This document shows positions 43,512 through 52,952 of a stretch of DNA of 64,000 bases, piece by piece. The notes beneath the pieces were generated by a model. That model made no database searches. It was given only the letters and a program-made list of their open reading frames with translations, and was not told where the DNA came from. The position numbers and the translations under genes were made by a program. The stretch is from positions 1-64,000 of the forward strand of contig AEPI01000041.1 in assembly GCA_000193795.2 (NCBI GenBank), read 5' to 3'. The number at the start of each line of letters is the position of its first letter. Position 1 is the stretch's first letter. Source of the DNA: Neisseria lactamica NS19 (lineage in GTDB: Bacteria > Pseudomonadota > Gammaproteobacteria > Burkholderiales > Neisseriaceae).

Positions 43512-44969
43512 ATGAAACCCACTATCGCACTTGTCGGCCGCCCCAACGTCGGCAAATCCACCTTGTTCAACCGTTTGACGCGCACCAAAGACGCACTCGT
43601 GCACGACCTGCCCGGCCTGACCCGCGACCGCCATTACGGACACGGCAAAATCGGCAGCAAACCTTATTTGGTCATCGATACCGGCGGTTTTGAGCCGGTT
43701 GTGGACAGCGGCATTTTGCACGAAATGGCAAAACAAACCTTGCAGGCTGTAGATGAAGCCGATGCCGTCGTGTTTTTAGTGGACGGACGCACCGGTCTGA
43801 CCCCGCAAGACAAAATCATTGCCGACCGCCTGCGCCAAAGCCCGCGTCCTGTTTATTTGGCCGTAAATAAAGGCGAGGGTGGCAATAGGGCCGTGCTTGC
43901 CGCCGAGTTCTACGAACTTGCCTTGGGCGACCCTTATGTTATTTCAGGCGCGCACGGCGACGGCGTGTATTATCTGATTGAAGATATTTTGGAAAACTTC
44001 CCCGAGCCTGAAGCCGAAGAAGCCGATGCAAAACATCCTGTTTTTGCCGTTATCGGTCGTCCGAACGTCGGTAAATCAACCTTAGTAAACGCCATTCTCG
44101 GCGAAGAACGCGTGATTGCCTTCGATATGGCGGGTACGACACGCGACAGTATCCATATTGATTTTGAACGTGAAGGCAAACCGTTTACCATCATTGATAC
44201 TGCAGGCGTGCGCCGTCGCGGCAAAGTGGATGAAGCGGTGGAAAAGTTCTCCGTTATCAAAGCCATGCAGGCAGTTGAAGCGGCAAACGTTGCCGTCTTG
44301 GTGTTGGACGCGCAACAAGACATCGCCGATCAAGATGCAACGATTGCCGGTTTTGCTTTGGAAGCAGGCCGTGCCTTGGTGGTGGCGGTCAATAAATGGG
44401 ACGGCATCAGCGAAGAGCGGCGCGAGCAAGTGAAACGCGATATCAACCGCAAACTGTATTTCCTGGATTTTGCCAAGTTCCACTTTATTTCCGCGTTGAA
44501 AGAACGCGGTATAGACGGTTTGTTTGAAAGCATTCAGGCCGCCTACAACGCGGCGATGATTAAGATGCCGACACCGAAAATCACGCGTGTATTGCAAAGC
44601 GCGATTGAGCGTCAACAGCCGCCGCGTGCCGGCTTGGTGCGCCCGAAAATGCGTTATGCCCACCAGGGCGGTATGAATCCGCCGGTGATTGTGGTACACG
44701 GCAATTCGCTGCACGCCATTTCTGACAGCTATACGCGCTATCTGACCCAAACGTTCCGCAAAGCCTTCAATCTGCAAGGCACGCCGCTTAGAATTCAATA
44801 CAATGTTTCGGAAAATCCGTATGAAAATGCGGAAGGCAAACCGAAGAAAAAATCGCTGCGCCGCGTCAGCCTGAGCAACCGTATTGAAAAACGCGAAGGC
44901 CGCAAGGAAGAGAAAAACCGTTTCAAGAAAAAAACCAAAGTCAGCGTGAAAAAACAATTCAGCAAATAA
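43512..44969 (+). CDS. der: Ribosome biogenesis GTPase Der (EngA)
   Basis: A double-G-domain GTPase for 50S assembly, 485 residues. Both P-loops read GRPNVGKST(L) (near residues 9 and 185), with switch DTGG and DTAG motifs and NKxD-type specificity motifs NKGE and NKWD. The C-terminal KH-like domain ends in a strongly basic tail (KREGRKEEKNRFKKKTKVSVKKQ). ATG 43512 gives the usual length; ATG 43509 directly precedes it. Confidence 0.96.
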   Translation: MKPTIALVGRPNVGKSTLFNRLTRTKDALVHDLPGLTRDRHYGHGKIGSKPYLVIDTGGFEPVVDSGILHEMAKQTLQAVDEADAVVFLVDGRTGLTPQDKIIADRLRQSPRPVYLAVNKGEGGNRAVLAAEFYELALGDPYVISGAHGDGVYYLIEDILENFPEPEAEEADAKHPVFAVIGRPNVGKSTLVNAILGEERVIAFDMAGTTRDSIHIDFEREGKPFTIIDTAGVRRRGKVDEAVEKFSVIKAMQAVEAANVAVLVLDAQQDIADQDATIAGFALEAGRALVVAVNKWDGISEERREQVKRDINRKLYFLDFAKFHFISALKERGIDGLFESIQAAYNAAMIKMPTPKITRVLQSAIERQQPPRAGLVRPKMRYAHQGGMNPPVIVVHGNSLHAISDSYTRYLTQTFRKAFNLQGTPLRIQYNVSENPYENAEGKPKKKSLRRVSLSNRIEKREGRKEEKNRFKKKTKVSVKKQFSK

Positions 44970-44999
44970 TTCCCGACATTTCAAACAACAGGAAACATT

Positions 45000-45899
45000 A
45001 TGTGGTTCAAACAAATCAGCTTTTACCTGCTCGACAAAGAAAAGCTGCCCGAATTGGAAGTCCTTTCCGACAAATTGGCGCAATCCGGATTTGCCCGCTG
45101 CCAGGGTTTGGACTGGTTTAGCGAAGGCTTTGCCGCGCCCGTCCCTTTCTCCCCCGATCCGGTCTTCCCTGCCGACGACACTTGGCGCGTCGCCCTGAAA
45201 AAAGAAGAAAAAGTCCTGCCCGCCGGCGTTATCCGCGATATTTTGGATGAAAAAATCGCCGAAATTCAAGACAATGAGGCGCGCAATGTCGGACGCAAGG
45301 AAAAACAAGAGCTTAAAGAACAGATTACCGACGACCTGCTGCCCCGCGCGTTTACCCGCAGCAGCCGCACCGAAGCCGTTTTCGATACCCGGCGCGGCTA
45401 CCTGCTCGTCAACAATGCTGCTTCCGCCAAAGCGGAAAACATCCTGACCAAGCTGCGCGAAGCCTTGGGCGGTTTGGAAGCCTCGCTGCCGAATACCAAG
45501 CAATCGCCCTCTTCCCTGATGACCGGCTGGCTGTTGCAGGGGCATTGCGAAGGCGGTTTTGAATTGGACAGCGATTGCGAACTCAAAGGCGCGGGCGATG
45601 CCGCCCCCGTCGTCAAAGTTTCCAAACAGGATTTGACCGCCGACGAAGTGGTCCAACACGTCAAAAACGGTAAAACCGTTACCCGGCTGGGCTTGGTGTG
45701 GCGCGAACAAATCGCCTTCATCCTCACGCAAGACTTCACGCTCAAGCGCATCCAATACCTCGACGTATTACAGGAAGAAGCCGAAAGCAGCGGCGACGAT
45801 GCCGCCGGCCTTGCCTTCGCCTCGCAAATCTTAATGGCAGAAGCGGTCGGTACGATGCTCGAAGAACTGATTGCTTATTTGGGCGGCCGGCAAGATTGA
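45000..45899 (+). CDS. rdgC: Recombination-associated protein RdgC
   Basis: A ring-forming DNA-binding protein that limits RecA; in gonococci it is implicated in pilin antigenic variation. The 299-residue sequence starts MWFKQISFYLLDKEKLPELE, with the family's RSSRTEAVFDTRRGYLLVNNA and WREQIAFILTQDFTLKRIQYLD segments. It starts 30 bases after der. Confidence 0.95.
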   Translation: MWFKQISFYLLDKEKLPELEVLSDKLAQSGFARCQGLDWFSEGFAAPVPFSPDPVFPADDTWRVALKKEEKVLPAGVIRDILDEKIAEIQDNEARNVGRKEKQELKEQITDDLLPRAFTRSSRTEAVFDTRRGYLLVNNAASAKAENILTKLREALGGLEASLPNTKQSPSSLMTGWLLQGHCEGGFELDSDCELKGAGDAAPVVKVSKQDLTADEVVQHVKNGKTVTRLGLVWREQIAFILTQDFTLKRIQYLDVLQEEAESSGDDAAGLAFASQILMAEAVGTMLEELIAYLGGRQD

Positions 45900-45963
45900 T
45901 TTTTCAGACGGCTTTTACACGACAAAATACCGTCAGGAACCAAAATCCAATGGAATAACCCTT

Positions 45964-46380
45964 ATGCTTAAACACCCCGCATTCCTACTGTCCGCCATGA
46001 TGTTCGCCCTCCCCGCCGCGTCCGCCGTCCTAAGTCCCTATCAGGAAGCCGGCTGCACCTACGAAGGCGGTGTCGGCAAAGACAGACTTCCTTCAGGCAG
46101 CGGCACTTGGAAATGCCAAGACGGGCGCGGTTATGCCGGTTCGTTCAAAAACGGCAGGTTCGACGGACAAGGCGTTTATATCGTTGCCGCCGGCCGCGAA
46201 GTATTTCTCGAGCCGTTCAATTCCGACAGTACCAAATTCCGCAATATGGCATTGTCGGGCACGTTCAAAAAAGGCTTGGCGCACGGCAGGTTCAGCGTCT
46301 CGCAAAACGGCGAAACCCTTTTCATTATGAAATGCGAAAACGGCATGATTAAAGAAGTGAAACTGCCCAAAAACAAATAA
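45964..46380 (+). CDS. Exported MORN-repeat-like protein
   Basis: 138 residues with a signal peptide (LKHPAFLLSAMMFALPAASA). The mature part has MORN-type repeats: YEGGVGKDRLPSGSGTWKC, YAGSFKNGRFDGQGVYIV and LSGTFKKGLAHGRFSV, each Gly and aromatic rich. Two Cys (CTYEG, KCQDG) might form a disulfide. Function unknown; MORN repeats often bind lipids or membranes. The gene lies between rdgC and dcd, with short gaps on each side. Confidence 0.75.
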   Translation: MLKHPAFLLSAMMFALPAASAVLSPYQEAGCTYEGGVGKDRLPSGSGTWKCQDGRGYAGSFKNGRFDGQGVYIVAAGREVFLEPFNSDSTKFRNMALSGTFKKGLAHGRFSVSQNGETLFIMKCENGMIKEVKLPKNK

Positions 46381-46445
46381 GCCCCGTTTTCAGACGGCAT
46401 CCCCGAATGCTTTGTCCGAACACCGCAAGAAACAAGGAAAACATT

Positions 46446-47012
46446 ATGAGCATCAAGTCCGACAAATGGATACGCCGTATGAGCGAAGAGTTCGGTATGA
46501 TCGATCCCTTCGAGCCGAACCAAATCAAAGAGTCCGACGGCAAACGCATCATCTCCTACGGCACGTCCAGCTACGGCTACGACATCCGCTGCGCCAACGA
46601 ATTTAAAATCTTTACCAACATCAACAGCACCATCGTCGATCCCAAAAATTTCGATCCCAAAAACTTCGTTACCGTCGAAGACGACTGCTGCATCATCCCG
46701 CCCAACTCCTTCGCACTGGCGCGCACGGTCGAATATTTCCGCATCCCGCGCAACGTCCTAACCGTCTGCCTGGGCAAATCCACCTATGCCCGCTGCGGCA
46801 TCATCGTCAACGTTACCCCGTTCGAGCCGGAATGGGAAGGTTACGTTACCCTCGAGTTTTCCAACACCACCCCGCTGCCCGCCAAAATCTACGCCGGCGA
46901 AGGCGTGGCGCAAGTCCTGTTTTTCGAGAGCGACGAAGTGTGCGAAACTTCATACAAAGACCGCAACGGCAAATACATGGGACAAACCGGCGTAACCCTG
47001 CCCAAAGCCTGA
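46446..47012 (+). CDS. dcd: dCTP deaminase
   Basis: Converts dCTP to dUTP, the main source of dUMP for thymidylate synthesis, so it links to dut at 11146. The 188-residue trimeric protein has SYGTSSYGYDIRC, LGKSTYARCGIIVNVTPFEPEWEGYVTLEFSN with the catalytic Glu (in EGYVTLE) and the conserved Arg-Cys-Gly, and the GVAQVLFF strand. Start ATG 46446 follows AAGGAAAACATT. Confidence 0.96.
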   Translation: MSIKSDKWIRRMSEEFGMIDPFEPNQIKESDGKRIISYGTSSYGYDIRCANEFKIFTNINSTIVDPKNFDPKNFVTVEDDCCIIPPNSFALARTVEYFRIPRNVLTVCLGKSTYARCGIIVNVTPFEPEWEGYVTLEFSNTTPLPAKIYAGEGVAQVLFFESDEVCETSYKDRNGKYMGQTGVTLPKA

Positions 47013-47019
47013 AATATAA

Positions 47020-47057
47020 ATGCCGTCTGAACCGTATCATCCGGTTTCAGACGGCAT
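47020..47057. terminator. Uptake-sequence inverted repeat between dcd and the SIMPL gene
   Basis: ATGCCGTCTGAA/TTTCAGACGGCAT with a 14-base loop between convergent genes. Confidence 0.78.
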
Positions 47058-47074
47058 TTGCCGTTCACCTCAAA

Positions 47075-47779
47075 TCAGAACTGAACCGTCCCATTGACGC
47101 TGATGCTGATTTCCTCCACACCCGGTGCAACGGAATCCGTACCCTCCATATTGACGCTTGCCGCCATCGGCATCGCGCGCAGCATTTTTGCCCGGGCAGC
47201 CTCTCCGCCCGCGATATGGCTGCCGATGTGCCCCAAATTTAATTTGACGATTTTATAACCGGACGCACCCAAAACGCCCGCCAACTTGTCGGCACGCGCC
47301 TTGAAACGCAAAATAGCATCTTTGCCGACCTGATCGACAATTTCGTTCCGGCGTTCGCGCGACACATAAAAATCCGTATATTCCAACGCGGCATCTGCCT
47401 GAACATCGGCAATAAAACGGTTCAACGCGTCAAAATCCCTGCCCTCCGCCTTAAATTCCGCACGCTCCTCCCAGCCGGTTTGAATGCGTCTGCCGTTGGT
47501 ATATTGATAGCGCGGCATCGCACTGCGCGATACCAATTCGGTTTTAAACCCCCCGTTTTTTGATTTTCTGATGAAATTGTTGAATTTTTTAACAAACTCG
47601 GCATTGACGGCATTTTTGTCCCGTCCTTCCGCCATCACTTGGAAACGCGCGGACATTGTATCCTGCGCCACCTCGACACCCGCCGATTCGGAAAATTCGA
47701 CAATATTGTAATTCAATGCCTCAGCCGCCGCCGGAAAAGATACCGCCAGCAGGGAAGCCGCCAAAATAGAACGCAACAT
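47075..47779 (-). CDS. Periplasmic SIMPL-domain protein (DUF541)
   Basis: 234 residues with a signal peptide cut near FPAAAEA. The rest is one SIMPL domain: VEFSESAGVEVAQDTMSARFQVMAEGRD near the start, the middle SRSAMPRYQYTNGRRIQTGWE, and the end VEEISISVNGTVQF. Related proteins such as E. coli YggE reduce oxidative damage, but the mechanism is unknown. The C-terminal Phe and beta content suggest, weakly, outer-membrane association. Confidence 0.85.
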   Translation of the reverse strand: MLRSILAASLLAVSFPAAAEALNYNIVEFSESAGVEVAQDTMSARFQVMAEGRDKNAVNAEFVKKFNNFIRKSKNGGFKTELVSRSAMPRYQYTNGRRIQTGWEERAEFKAEGRDFDALNRFIADVQADAALEYTDFYVSRERRNEIVDQVGKDAILRFKARADKLAGVLGASGYKIVKLNLGHIGSHIAGGEAARAKMLRAMPMAASVNMEGTDSVAPGVEEISISVNGTVQF

Positions 47780-47980
47780 ATCCGCCTCCTTACTTGAAAA
47801 ACCGCCAATCTAACACACCGGCGCGCCAAATTGCGTTAGTGCGCGGCAATTATTTCAGACCCGCGTTTTTATTCCTGCCGCCCCGCAAACCCGTTATCGG
47901 CAGGCAGCCGCCAAATCCGATGCAAAAACGCCGGCAAAATAGATTAAAATCACACAATATCCAACCATTCGGATGAACAT

Positions 47981-48940
47981 ATGACCCATACCGTCCACCT
48001 GCATTTGGAAGAAACCGGCAACTCGGCGTTGCAACGCCTGTGCGGTTCTTTCGACAGCAACCTCGATTCGCTTGCCAAAGCACTCGATATCCACATCAGC
48101 CGCCGTTTTGAACATTTCACCCTCAACGGCGCATTTGCACACGCCGGCAAACGCGCCCTGCTCAAACTCTTGGAAACGGCGCAGACACGCGATTTGGACG
48201 ACAACGACATCCGCCTTGCCGCCGTCGAAGCACAAACCGAAGATGCCGGGCATCAGGAAAAAAACCATGACCACGCCTATTATTTCCGCACCAAGCGCGG
48301 CAGCATCGGCGGCAGGACTCCCAGGCAGAACGGCTATATCCGCGCCCTGCTCAAGCACGACATCGTATTCGGGTTGGGGCCCGCAGGCACGGGCAAAACC
48401 TATCTCGCCGTCGCCGCCGCCGTCGATGCGATGGAAAAACACCAAGTCGAACGCATCATTTTAGTGCGCCCCGCCGTCGAAGCCGGCGAGAAACTGGGCT
48501 TCCTGCCCGGCGACCTGACCCAAAAAGTCGATCCCTACCTCCGTCCGCTTTATGACGCGCTCTATGACCTGATGGGCTTCGACCGTGTAACCAAACTGAT
48601 TGAAAAAGGTCTGATCGAAATCGCCCCGCTCGCCTATATGCGCGGCAGGACGCTCAACGGCGCATACATCATCCTCGACGAGGCGCAAAACACCACGCCC
48701 GAACAAATGAAAATGTTCCTGACCCGCATCGGCTTCGGCGCGAAAGCCGTCATTACCGGCGACACCAGCCAAATCGACCTGCCCAAAAACATCAAATCGG
48801 GATTGAAAGACGCGCGTGAGAAACTGCGCGGCGTGGAAGGGCTGTATTTCCATACCTTTACCGGCGAAGACGTTGTCCGGCATCCTTTGGTTCAAAAAAT
48901 CGTCGAAGCCTACGAATCGGCAGAACCTGAACGGGAATGA
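47981..48940 (+). CDS. PhoH-like ATPase
   Basis: 319 residues. An N-terminal nucleic-acid-binding region (FDSNLDSLAKALDIHISRRF) precedes the PhoH ATPase domain: Walker A FGLGPAGTGKTYLAVA near residue 130, RPAVEAGEKLGFLPGDL, Walker B AYIILDEAQNTTPEQMKMFLTRIG, and ITGDTSQIDLP. It usually precedes ybeY; here the downstream gene differs. A likely RNA-processing helper, role not established. Confidence 0.9.
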   Translation: MTHTVHLHLEETGNSALQRLCGSFDSNLDSLAKALDIHISRRFEHFTLNGAFAHAGKRALLKLLETAQTRDLDDNDIRLAAVEAQTEDAGHQEKNHDHAYYFRTKRGSIGGRTPRQNGYIRALLKHDIVFGLGPAGTGKTYLAVAAAVDAMEKHQVERIILVRPAVEAGEKLGFLPGDLTQKVDPYLRPLYDALYDLMGFDRVTKLIEKGLIEIAPLAYMRGRTLNGAYIILDEAQNTTPEQMKMFLTRIGFGAKAVITGDTSQIDLPKNIKSGLKDAREKLRGVEGLYFHTFTGEDVVRHPLVQKIVEAYESAEPERE

Positions 48941-49044
48941 CGGAGCGGATGCCGTCTGAAACCCGATGCACGGAAAATCGGGCAGAAAAAACGGATACGG
49001 AAGCAGGATTCCGTATCCGTTTCTTTATCCGTCCAAGCGATACA

Positions 49045-49368
49045 TCAATCGAATTTTCTGCATCGGATTGCCTCATCTTCGCAAAACATTGCCGAAGTTT
49101 CGCGGTTGCACGCCTGACGCACTTTCTGCCGCGCCACGCCTTCATTCCGGCCGCCTGCCTCAAACGTCTTTTGAAAAGGCGTAACGCTGCATACATACAT
49201 GGCGGAATTTGAACCGGAAAGGTCGGTTTTGACGGTATTGCCGCCGCTTTCCAATACGGCGACACGGTGTTCCAACTGTGCCAAACGTGCTTCCAAATCG
49301 CCGGTTCTGCCGGCAAATGCAGGCATGGCGGCACACGCGGTCAAAATGCCCAAAATACATTTTTTCAT
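49045..49368 (-). CDS. Small exported coiled-coil protein
   Basis: 107 residues with a signal peptide (MKKCILGILTACAAMPAFA), then a short heptad segment GDLEARLAQLEHRVAVLESG, then a C-terminal part with four Cys (YVCSVTPF, RQACNRE, MFCEDEAIRC). It is probably a trimeric or dimeric periplasmic protein with disulfides; the signal has a Cys but not a clear lipobox. No family is recognised. ATG 49368 has AAGGAAGAATTG upstream. Confidence 0.68.
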   Translation of the reverse strand: MKKCILGILTACAAMPAFAGRTGDLEARLAQLEHRVAVLESGGNTVKTDLSGSNSAMYVCSVTPFQKTFEAGGRNEGVARQKVRQACNRETSAMFCEDEAIRCRKFD

Positions 49369-49387
49369 CAATTCTTCCTTGTTGCCC

Positions 49388-49520
49388 GAACCCTGCCCGC
49401 CCGGACATCCTTTTTCAGGGCGGCAGGGTCAGACTTTATTTGCAGGGATGAAGTCCCTCACAAATCAGGATAATACATGAAACGGCACTTTATGCTTCAT
49501 CCTATGCGTTGAAACTTCAT
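49388..49520 (+). repeat. Dispersed ~150-base repeat (REP2/CREN-like), copy 3
   Basis: Shares TCAGACTTTATTT, ACAAATCAGGATAATACAT and CCTATGCGTTGAAACTTCA blocks with the copies at 1688 and 3834, but is more diverged in the middle. No plus-strand gene starts after it, so it has no promoter context here. Confidence 0.55.
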
Positions 49521-49540
49521 TGCTCCTTGTCTGTTGACCG

Positions 49541-50896
49541 TTATTCCCAATCCATTCCCGCAACTTTCGGTTTGGGCTTGCGCCTGCGCCGGCGGCGTTT
49601 TTTCACCTGTCCTTCGTTTTTCCCGTTCCGGGCGGCTTCGTTTTTGGTCATATCGGCCCGCTGTTCCGGCGATGCCGTCTGAAACGCCGTCCACCACTCG
49701 GCAAGGGCGCGGTCCGCATTGCCGGTTTCGGCGCGCAAGAGCAGGAAATCATAAGCGGCGCGGAAACGGGCCTGTGCAAACAGTTTGTGCGGCCTTGCGC
49801 CTTTGCGGTTCTCAAACTGCGGCTGGAACATCCAAATTTCGCGCATCGTGGCGGAAAAGCGTTGCGGCACGCCCCAACCGCGTTCGACGGTTTCGCGCAT
49901 CGTATTGATTGCATCGGACATGGCGGGCGCGGGTTTCAAACCCTGTTGCAGGTTTGCCTGCCAACGGCGGTCCAATTCCGGCCACATTAGGGCGGCCAAC
50001 ACGAAGCCGACCGAAACCGATTTGTCGGCGCGCAGCCTTTCGTCGGTATTTTTCAGTGCAGACGCCGTCATTTTTCCGGCGATGCCGTCTGAAACGCCCA
50101 AGGCATCCAAAAGCGGGTGGATGCCGGTGCAGTCAAACCGCCGCAAAACCTGCAGACACGCCGCCGCGTGCCCTGAAAACAGCAGCTTCATGATTTCGTC
50201 AAACAGCCTTGCCACAGGTTCGTGCTTCAGACGGCATATCGATTCGGCAATCGGTGCGGCGGTTTCTTCCGACAGTTTGAAGCCCAATTTGCCCGACAGG
50301 CGGATGGCGCGCAAAATCCTGACGGGGTCTTCCTGATAGCGTTCGGCAGCATCGCCGATCATGACCAGCCGGCGCGCGGCAATATCGGCAACCCCGTTGT
50401 GGAAATCCAAAATTTCTTCTGTTTCCGGGTCGTAATACAGCGCGTTGCAGGTAAAGTCGCGCCGCATCGCGTCCTCCCCGATGCTGCCGTAGGTGTTGTC
50501 CTTCATGATTCTGCCGCGCGCGTTCTGCTGAACCTTCGCACCGCCCCGGAAAGTCGTTACCTCTATGGTTTCCGCTCCGTTCATAACGTGGACGATTTGA
50601 AAACGCCTGCCGATGATGCGGCTGCGGCGGAAGAGTTTGTGCACCTGTTCGGGCGTGGCATCGGTTGCGACATCGAAATCCTTGGGTTCGATGCCGAGCA
50701 GCAAATCCCTGACCGCGCCGCCGACCACATAAGCCTGAAACCCCGCCTCTTTCAGGCGGCGTATGACGTTTTCGGCGGCAAAGCTCAACATTTCGGCACG
50801 GATGTTGTGTCTTTCGGCAGGAATGACCGTTTTACTTTCCGCTTTTTTACTGCTCCGACTGGAAGGCAGCATCTTATTCAACCATTTTTTCAACAT
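49541..50896 (-). CDS. pcnB: Poly(A) polymerase I
   Basis: Adds 3' poly(A) tails that promote RNA decay. The 451-residue protein has the class II nucleotidyltransferase core AYVVGGAVRDLLLGIEPKDFDVATDATPEQV (GG and DxD motifs), RIIGRRFQIVHV, and RRDFTCNALYYDP, and ends in a strongly basic tail (GQVKKRRRRRRKPKPKVAG). ATG 50896 is chosen because the open frame upstream carries an uptake sequence and non-family residues. Confidence 0.93.
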   Translation of the reverse strand: MLKKWLNKMLPSSRSSKKAESKTVIPAERHNIRAEMLSFAAENVIRRLKEAGFQAYVVGGAVRDLLLGIEPKDFDVATDATPEQVHKLFRRSRIIGRRFQIVHVMNGAETIEVTTFRGGAKVQQNARGRIMKDNTYGSIGEDAMRRDFTCNALYYDPETEEILDFHNGVADIAARRLVMIGDAAERYQEDPVRILRAIRLSGKLGFKLSEETAAPIAESICRLKHEPVARLFDEIMKLLFSGHAAACLQVLRRFDCTGIHPLLDALGVSDGIAGKMTASALKNTDERLRADKSVSVGFVLAALMWPELDRRWQANLQQGLKPAPAMSDAINTMRETVERGWGVPQRFSATMREIWMFQPQFENRKGARPHKLFAQARFRAAYDFLLLRAETGNADRALAEWWTAFQTASPEQRADMTKNEAARNGKNEGQVKKRRRRRRKPKPKVAGMDWE

Positions 50897-51182
50897 AAAT
50901 ACTCTGACCCGGAGAGCGGCATCTCCACGGGCAACCGTTTCAGACGGCATCGGGCGGTACGATTCCGCAAGATGTCGAAAACCATAAACAAAAGGCGTAG
51001 AAACTACGCCGTCCGAATCGCGCCGCCCTTGCGGCGGCAACGCGTCATTATAACAGATTGCCCTCCAAAAAAATCAGACCCTGCTTTTGCGGCAGAGTCT
51101 GAAATTTGATGCACCTTTTCCGATTGGGAACATTCCCGTCGTACAAACAACAGAAATCACATTCAAACAGCGTTCCACCGCC

Positions 51183-52884
51183 TCAAGCCGCTTCCCAGTA
51201 GTCGATATAAAGCTGCAATTCGAGCTTGTCGCGCCATTCGTTGGCAACGGGGCGGTACACCGTGCGGATGTATTCGGGGATGTCTTCGCTGCAACGCCAA
51301 AACATGGCTTCAAATTCGCAGCCGTCTTTTTGCAGCCAGACTTTTTTGTGTTTGCCTTCCGCACCCAAAGGCTGCTGGCGGACAACGTGAAATTCGTCGG
51401 TAAAACTCGGCGGCGCGAAGCCCTGCCCCCAAACATGGCGGGCGAGGTTCTGCGCCTGTTCCAGCGTAATGTCGCGGGCAGGCAGGCTGCCGTCGGTAAT
51501 ATAGGTTTGCGACAAATCGTCTTCGCACACCATCTCGCGCACGGCTTCTTCAAATGCCGTCTGAAACGCGGGGATATTGTGTTCGAGTATGCTCAAACCC
51601 GCCGCCATCGCGTGTCCGCCGAATTTCAAAATCAAATCGGGATGGCGTTTAGACACCAAGTCCAAAGCGTCGCGCAGGTGCAGATTGGGAATGGAACGCC
51701 CCGAACCGCGCACTTCGCCGTTGTCGGCAGGCGCAAACACGATGGTCGGACGATAAAAACGGTCTTTGAGGCGGCTGGCAACGATGCCGACCACGCCTTG
51801 ATGGAAGTCGTCGCGATACGCCACCAAAGTGGTCTGACCAGGAGGGAGGGTTTCGGGAAAGGCGTTCAGCGCGTCTTGCAGCATAGACTGCTCGATTTCA
51901 CGGCGTTCGATATTGAGGTTGTTCAACTGAGCCGCCAGTTCCTGCGCCTCGGCATCATCTCGCGCCAACAGACAGGCAATGCCGACCGACATATCGTCCA
52001 GCCGTCCGGCGGCGTTGATGCGCGGGCCCAACGCAAAGCCCATATCAAACGGCTGCGCTTTGCGCCAGTCGCGCCGCGCCACTTCAAACAAGGCGCGGAT
52101 GCCGGGGCGCATTTTGCCCAAACGCATCCGTTTCAAACCTTGCGACACGAGGATACGGTTGTTGTGGTCTAGAGTGACGACATCGGCAACCGTACCGAGT
52201 GCGACCAAATCCAAAAAGGTCGCCCAGATTCGGCTCTTTCAGGCCGTCTGAAAAATAATTGCGGCGGCGCAGTTCGGCACGCAACGCCGTCAACACATAA
52301 AAAATCACACCCACGCCCGCCAAACTTTTGCTGGGGAAGCCGCAGCCTTTTTGGTTCGGATTGACGATAATGCAGTCGGGTACGGTCTCGGCAGGCAGAT
52401 GGTGGTCGGTCACAATCACATCCAAACCCAATTCCTGCGCACGCGCCACGCCTGCAATGCTGGCGATACCGTTATCCACCGTCACCAACAAATCCACGCC
52501 CTGCTTGGCGGCGATTTCGGCAAGTTCGGGCGTTAAGCCGTAGCCGTGTTCAAAGCGGTTGGGCACAAGGAAATCCACTTTCGCCCCCATCGCCGCCAAA
52601 CCGCTCATACCGACGGAACACGCGGTCGCGCCGTCGGCATCGTAGTCGGCGACAATCAGGATTTTTTCCTTGCGCCCGATGGCATCCGCCAAGCGGCGGG
52701 CGGCGGCTTCGCAATTCGTCAGCGATTGATAAGGCAAAAGGCTGGCGAGTTTGTCGTCCAATTCGGCAGGACTTTGCACACCGCGCGAGGCACAAAGCCG
52801 GGCGATTAAAGGATCGGCACCGGCGGTGAGCAAATGATTAAAAACGTCGGTATTGACGGATCGGGTTTGGATTTTGACTGACAT
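51183..52884 (-). pseudogene. recJ: Single-stranded-DNA exonuclease RecJ, split by a 1-base insertion
   Basis: A 5'-3' ssDNA exonuclease for recombination and repair. The N-terminal part (52884 to about 52220) has DYDADGATACS (DHH motif I), VTVDNG and VTDHHLPAE motifs. The frame then reads KEPNLGDLFGFGRT and leaves the family. The C-terminal part in the next frame starts DLVALGTVADVVTLDHNN and has GPRINAAGRL and KFGGHAMAAGLSI motifs. Removing one base at the CC (plus-strand GG, 52218-52219) gives GDFLDLVALG and a normal 566-residue RecJ. As it stands the gene gives a truncated protein without the DHHA1 and OB parts. Confidence 0.88.
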
Positions 52885-52917
52885 AACGTGGGGTTTTACT
52901 GTGCGTGTGTGCTTAAA

Positions 52918-52946
52918 ATGCCGTCTGAAAGCTTTTCAGACGGCAT
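52918..52946. terminator. Uptake-sequence inverted repeat between recJ start and the lipoprotein gene
   Basis: ATGCCGTCTGAA/TTTCAGACGGCAT just past the stop of the lipoprotein gene (minus strand). Confidence 0.78.
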
Positions 52947-52952
52947 TGCCGT

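Noticed and set aside
44082..45755. A 557-codon open frame opposite der and rdgC
   Set aside because: It spans two well-supported genes and their spacer on the other strand and shows no domain features.
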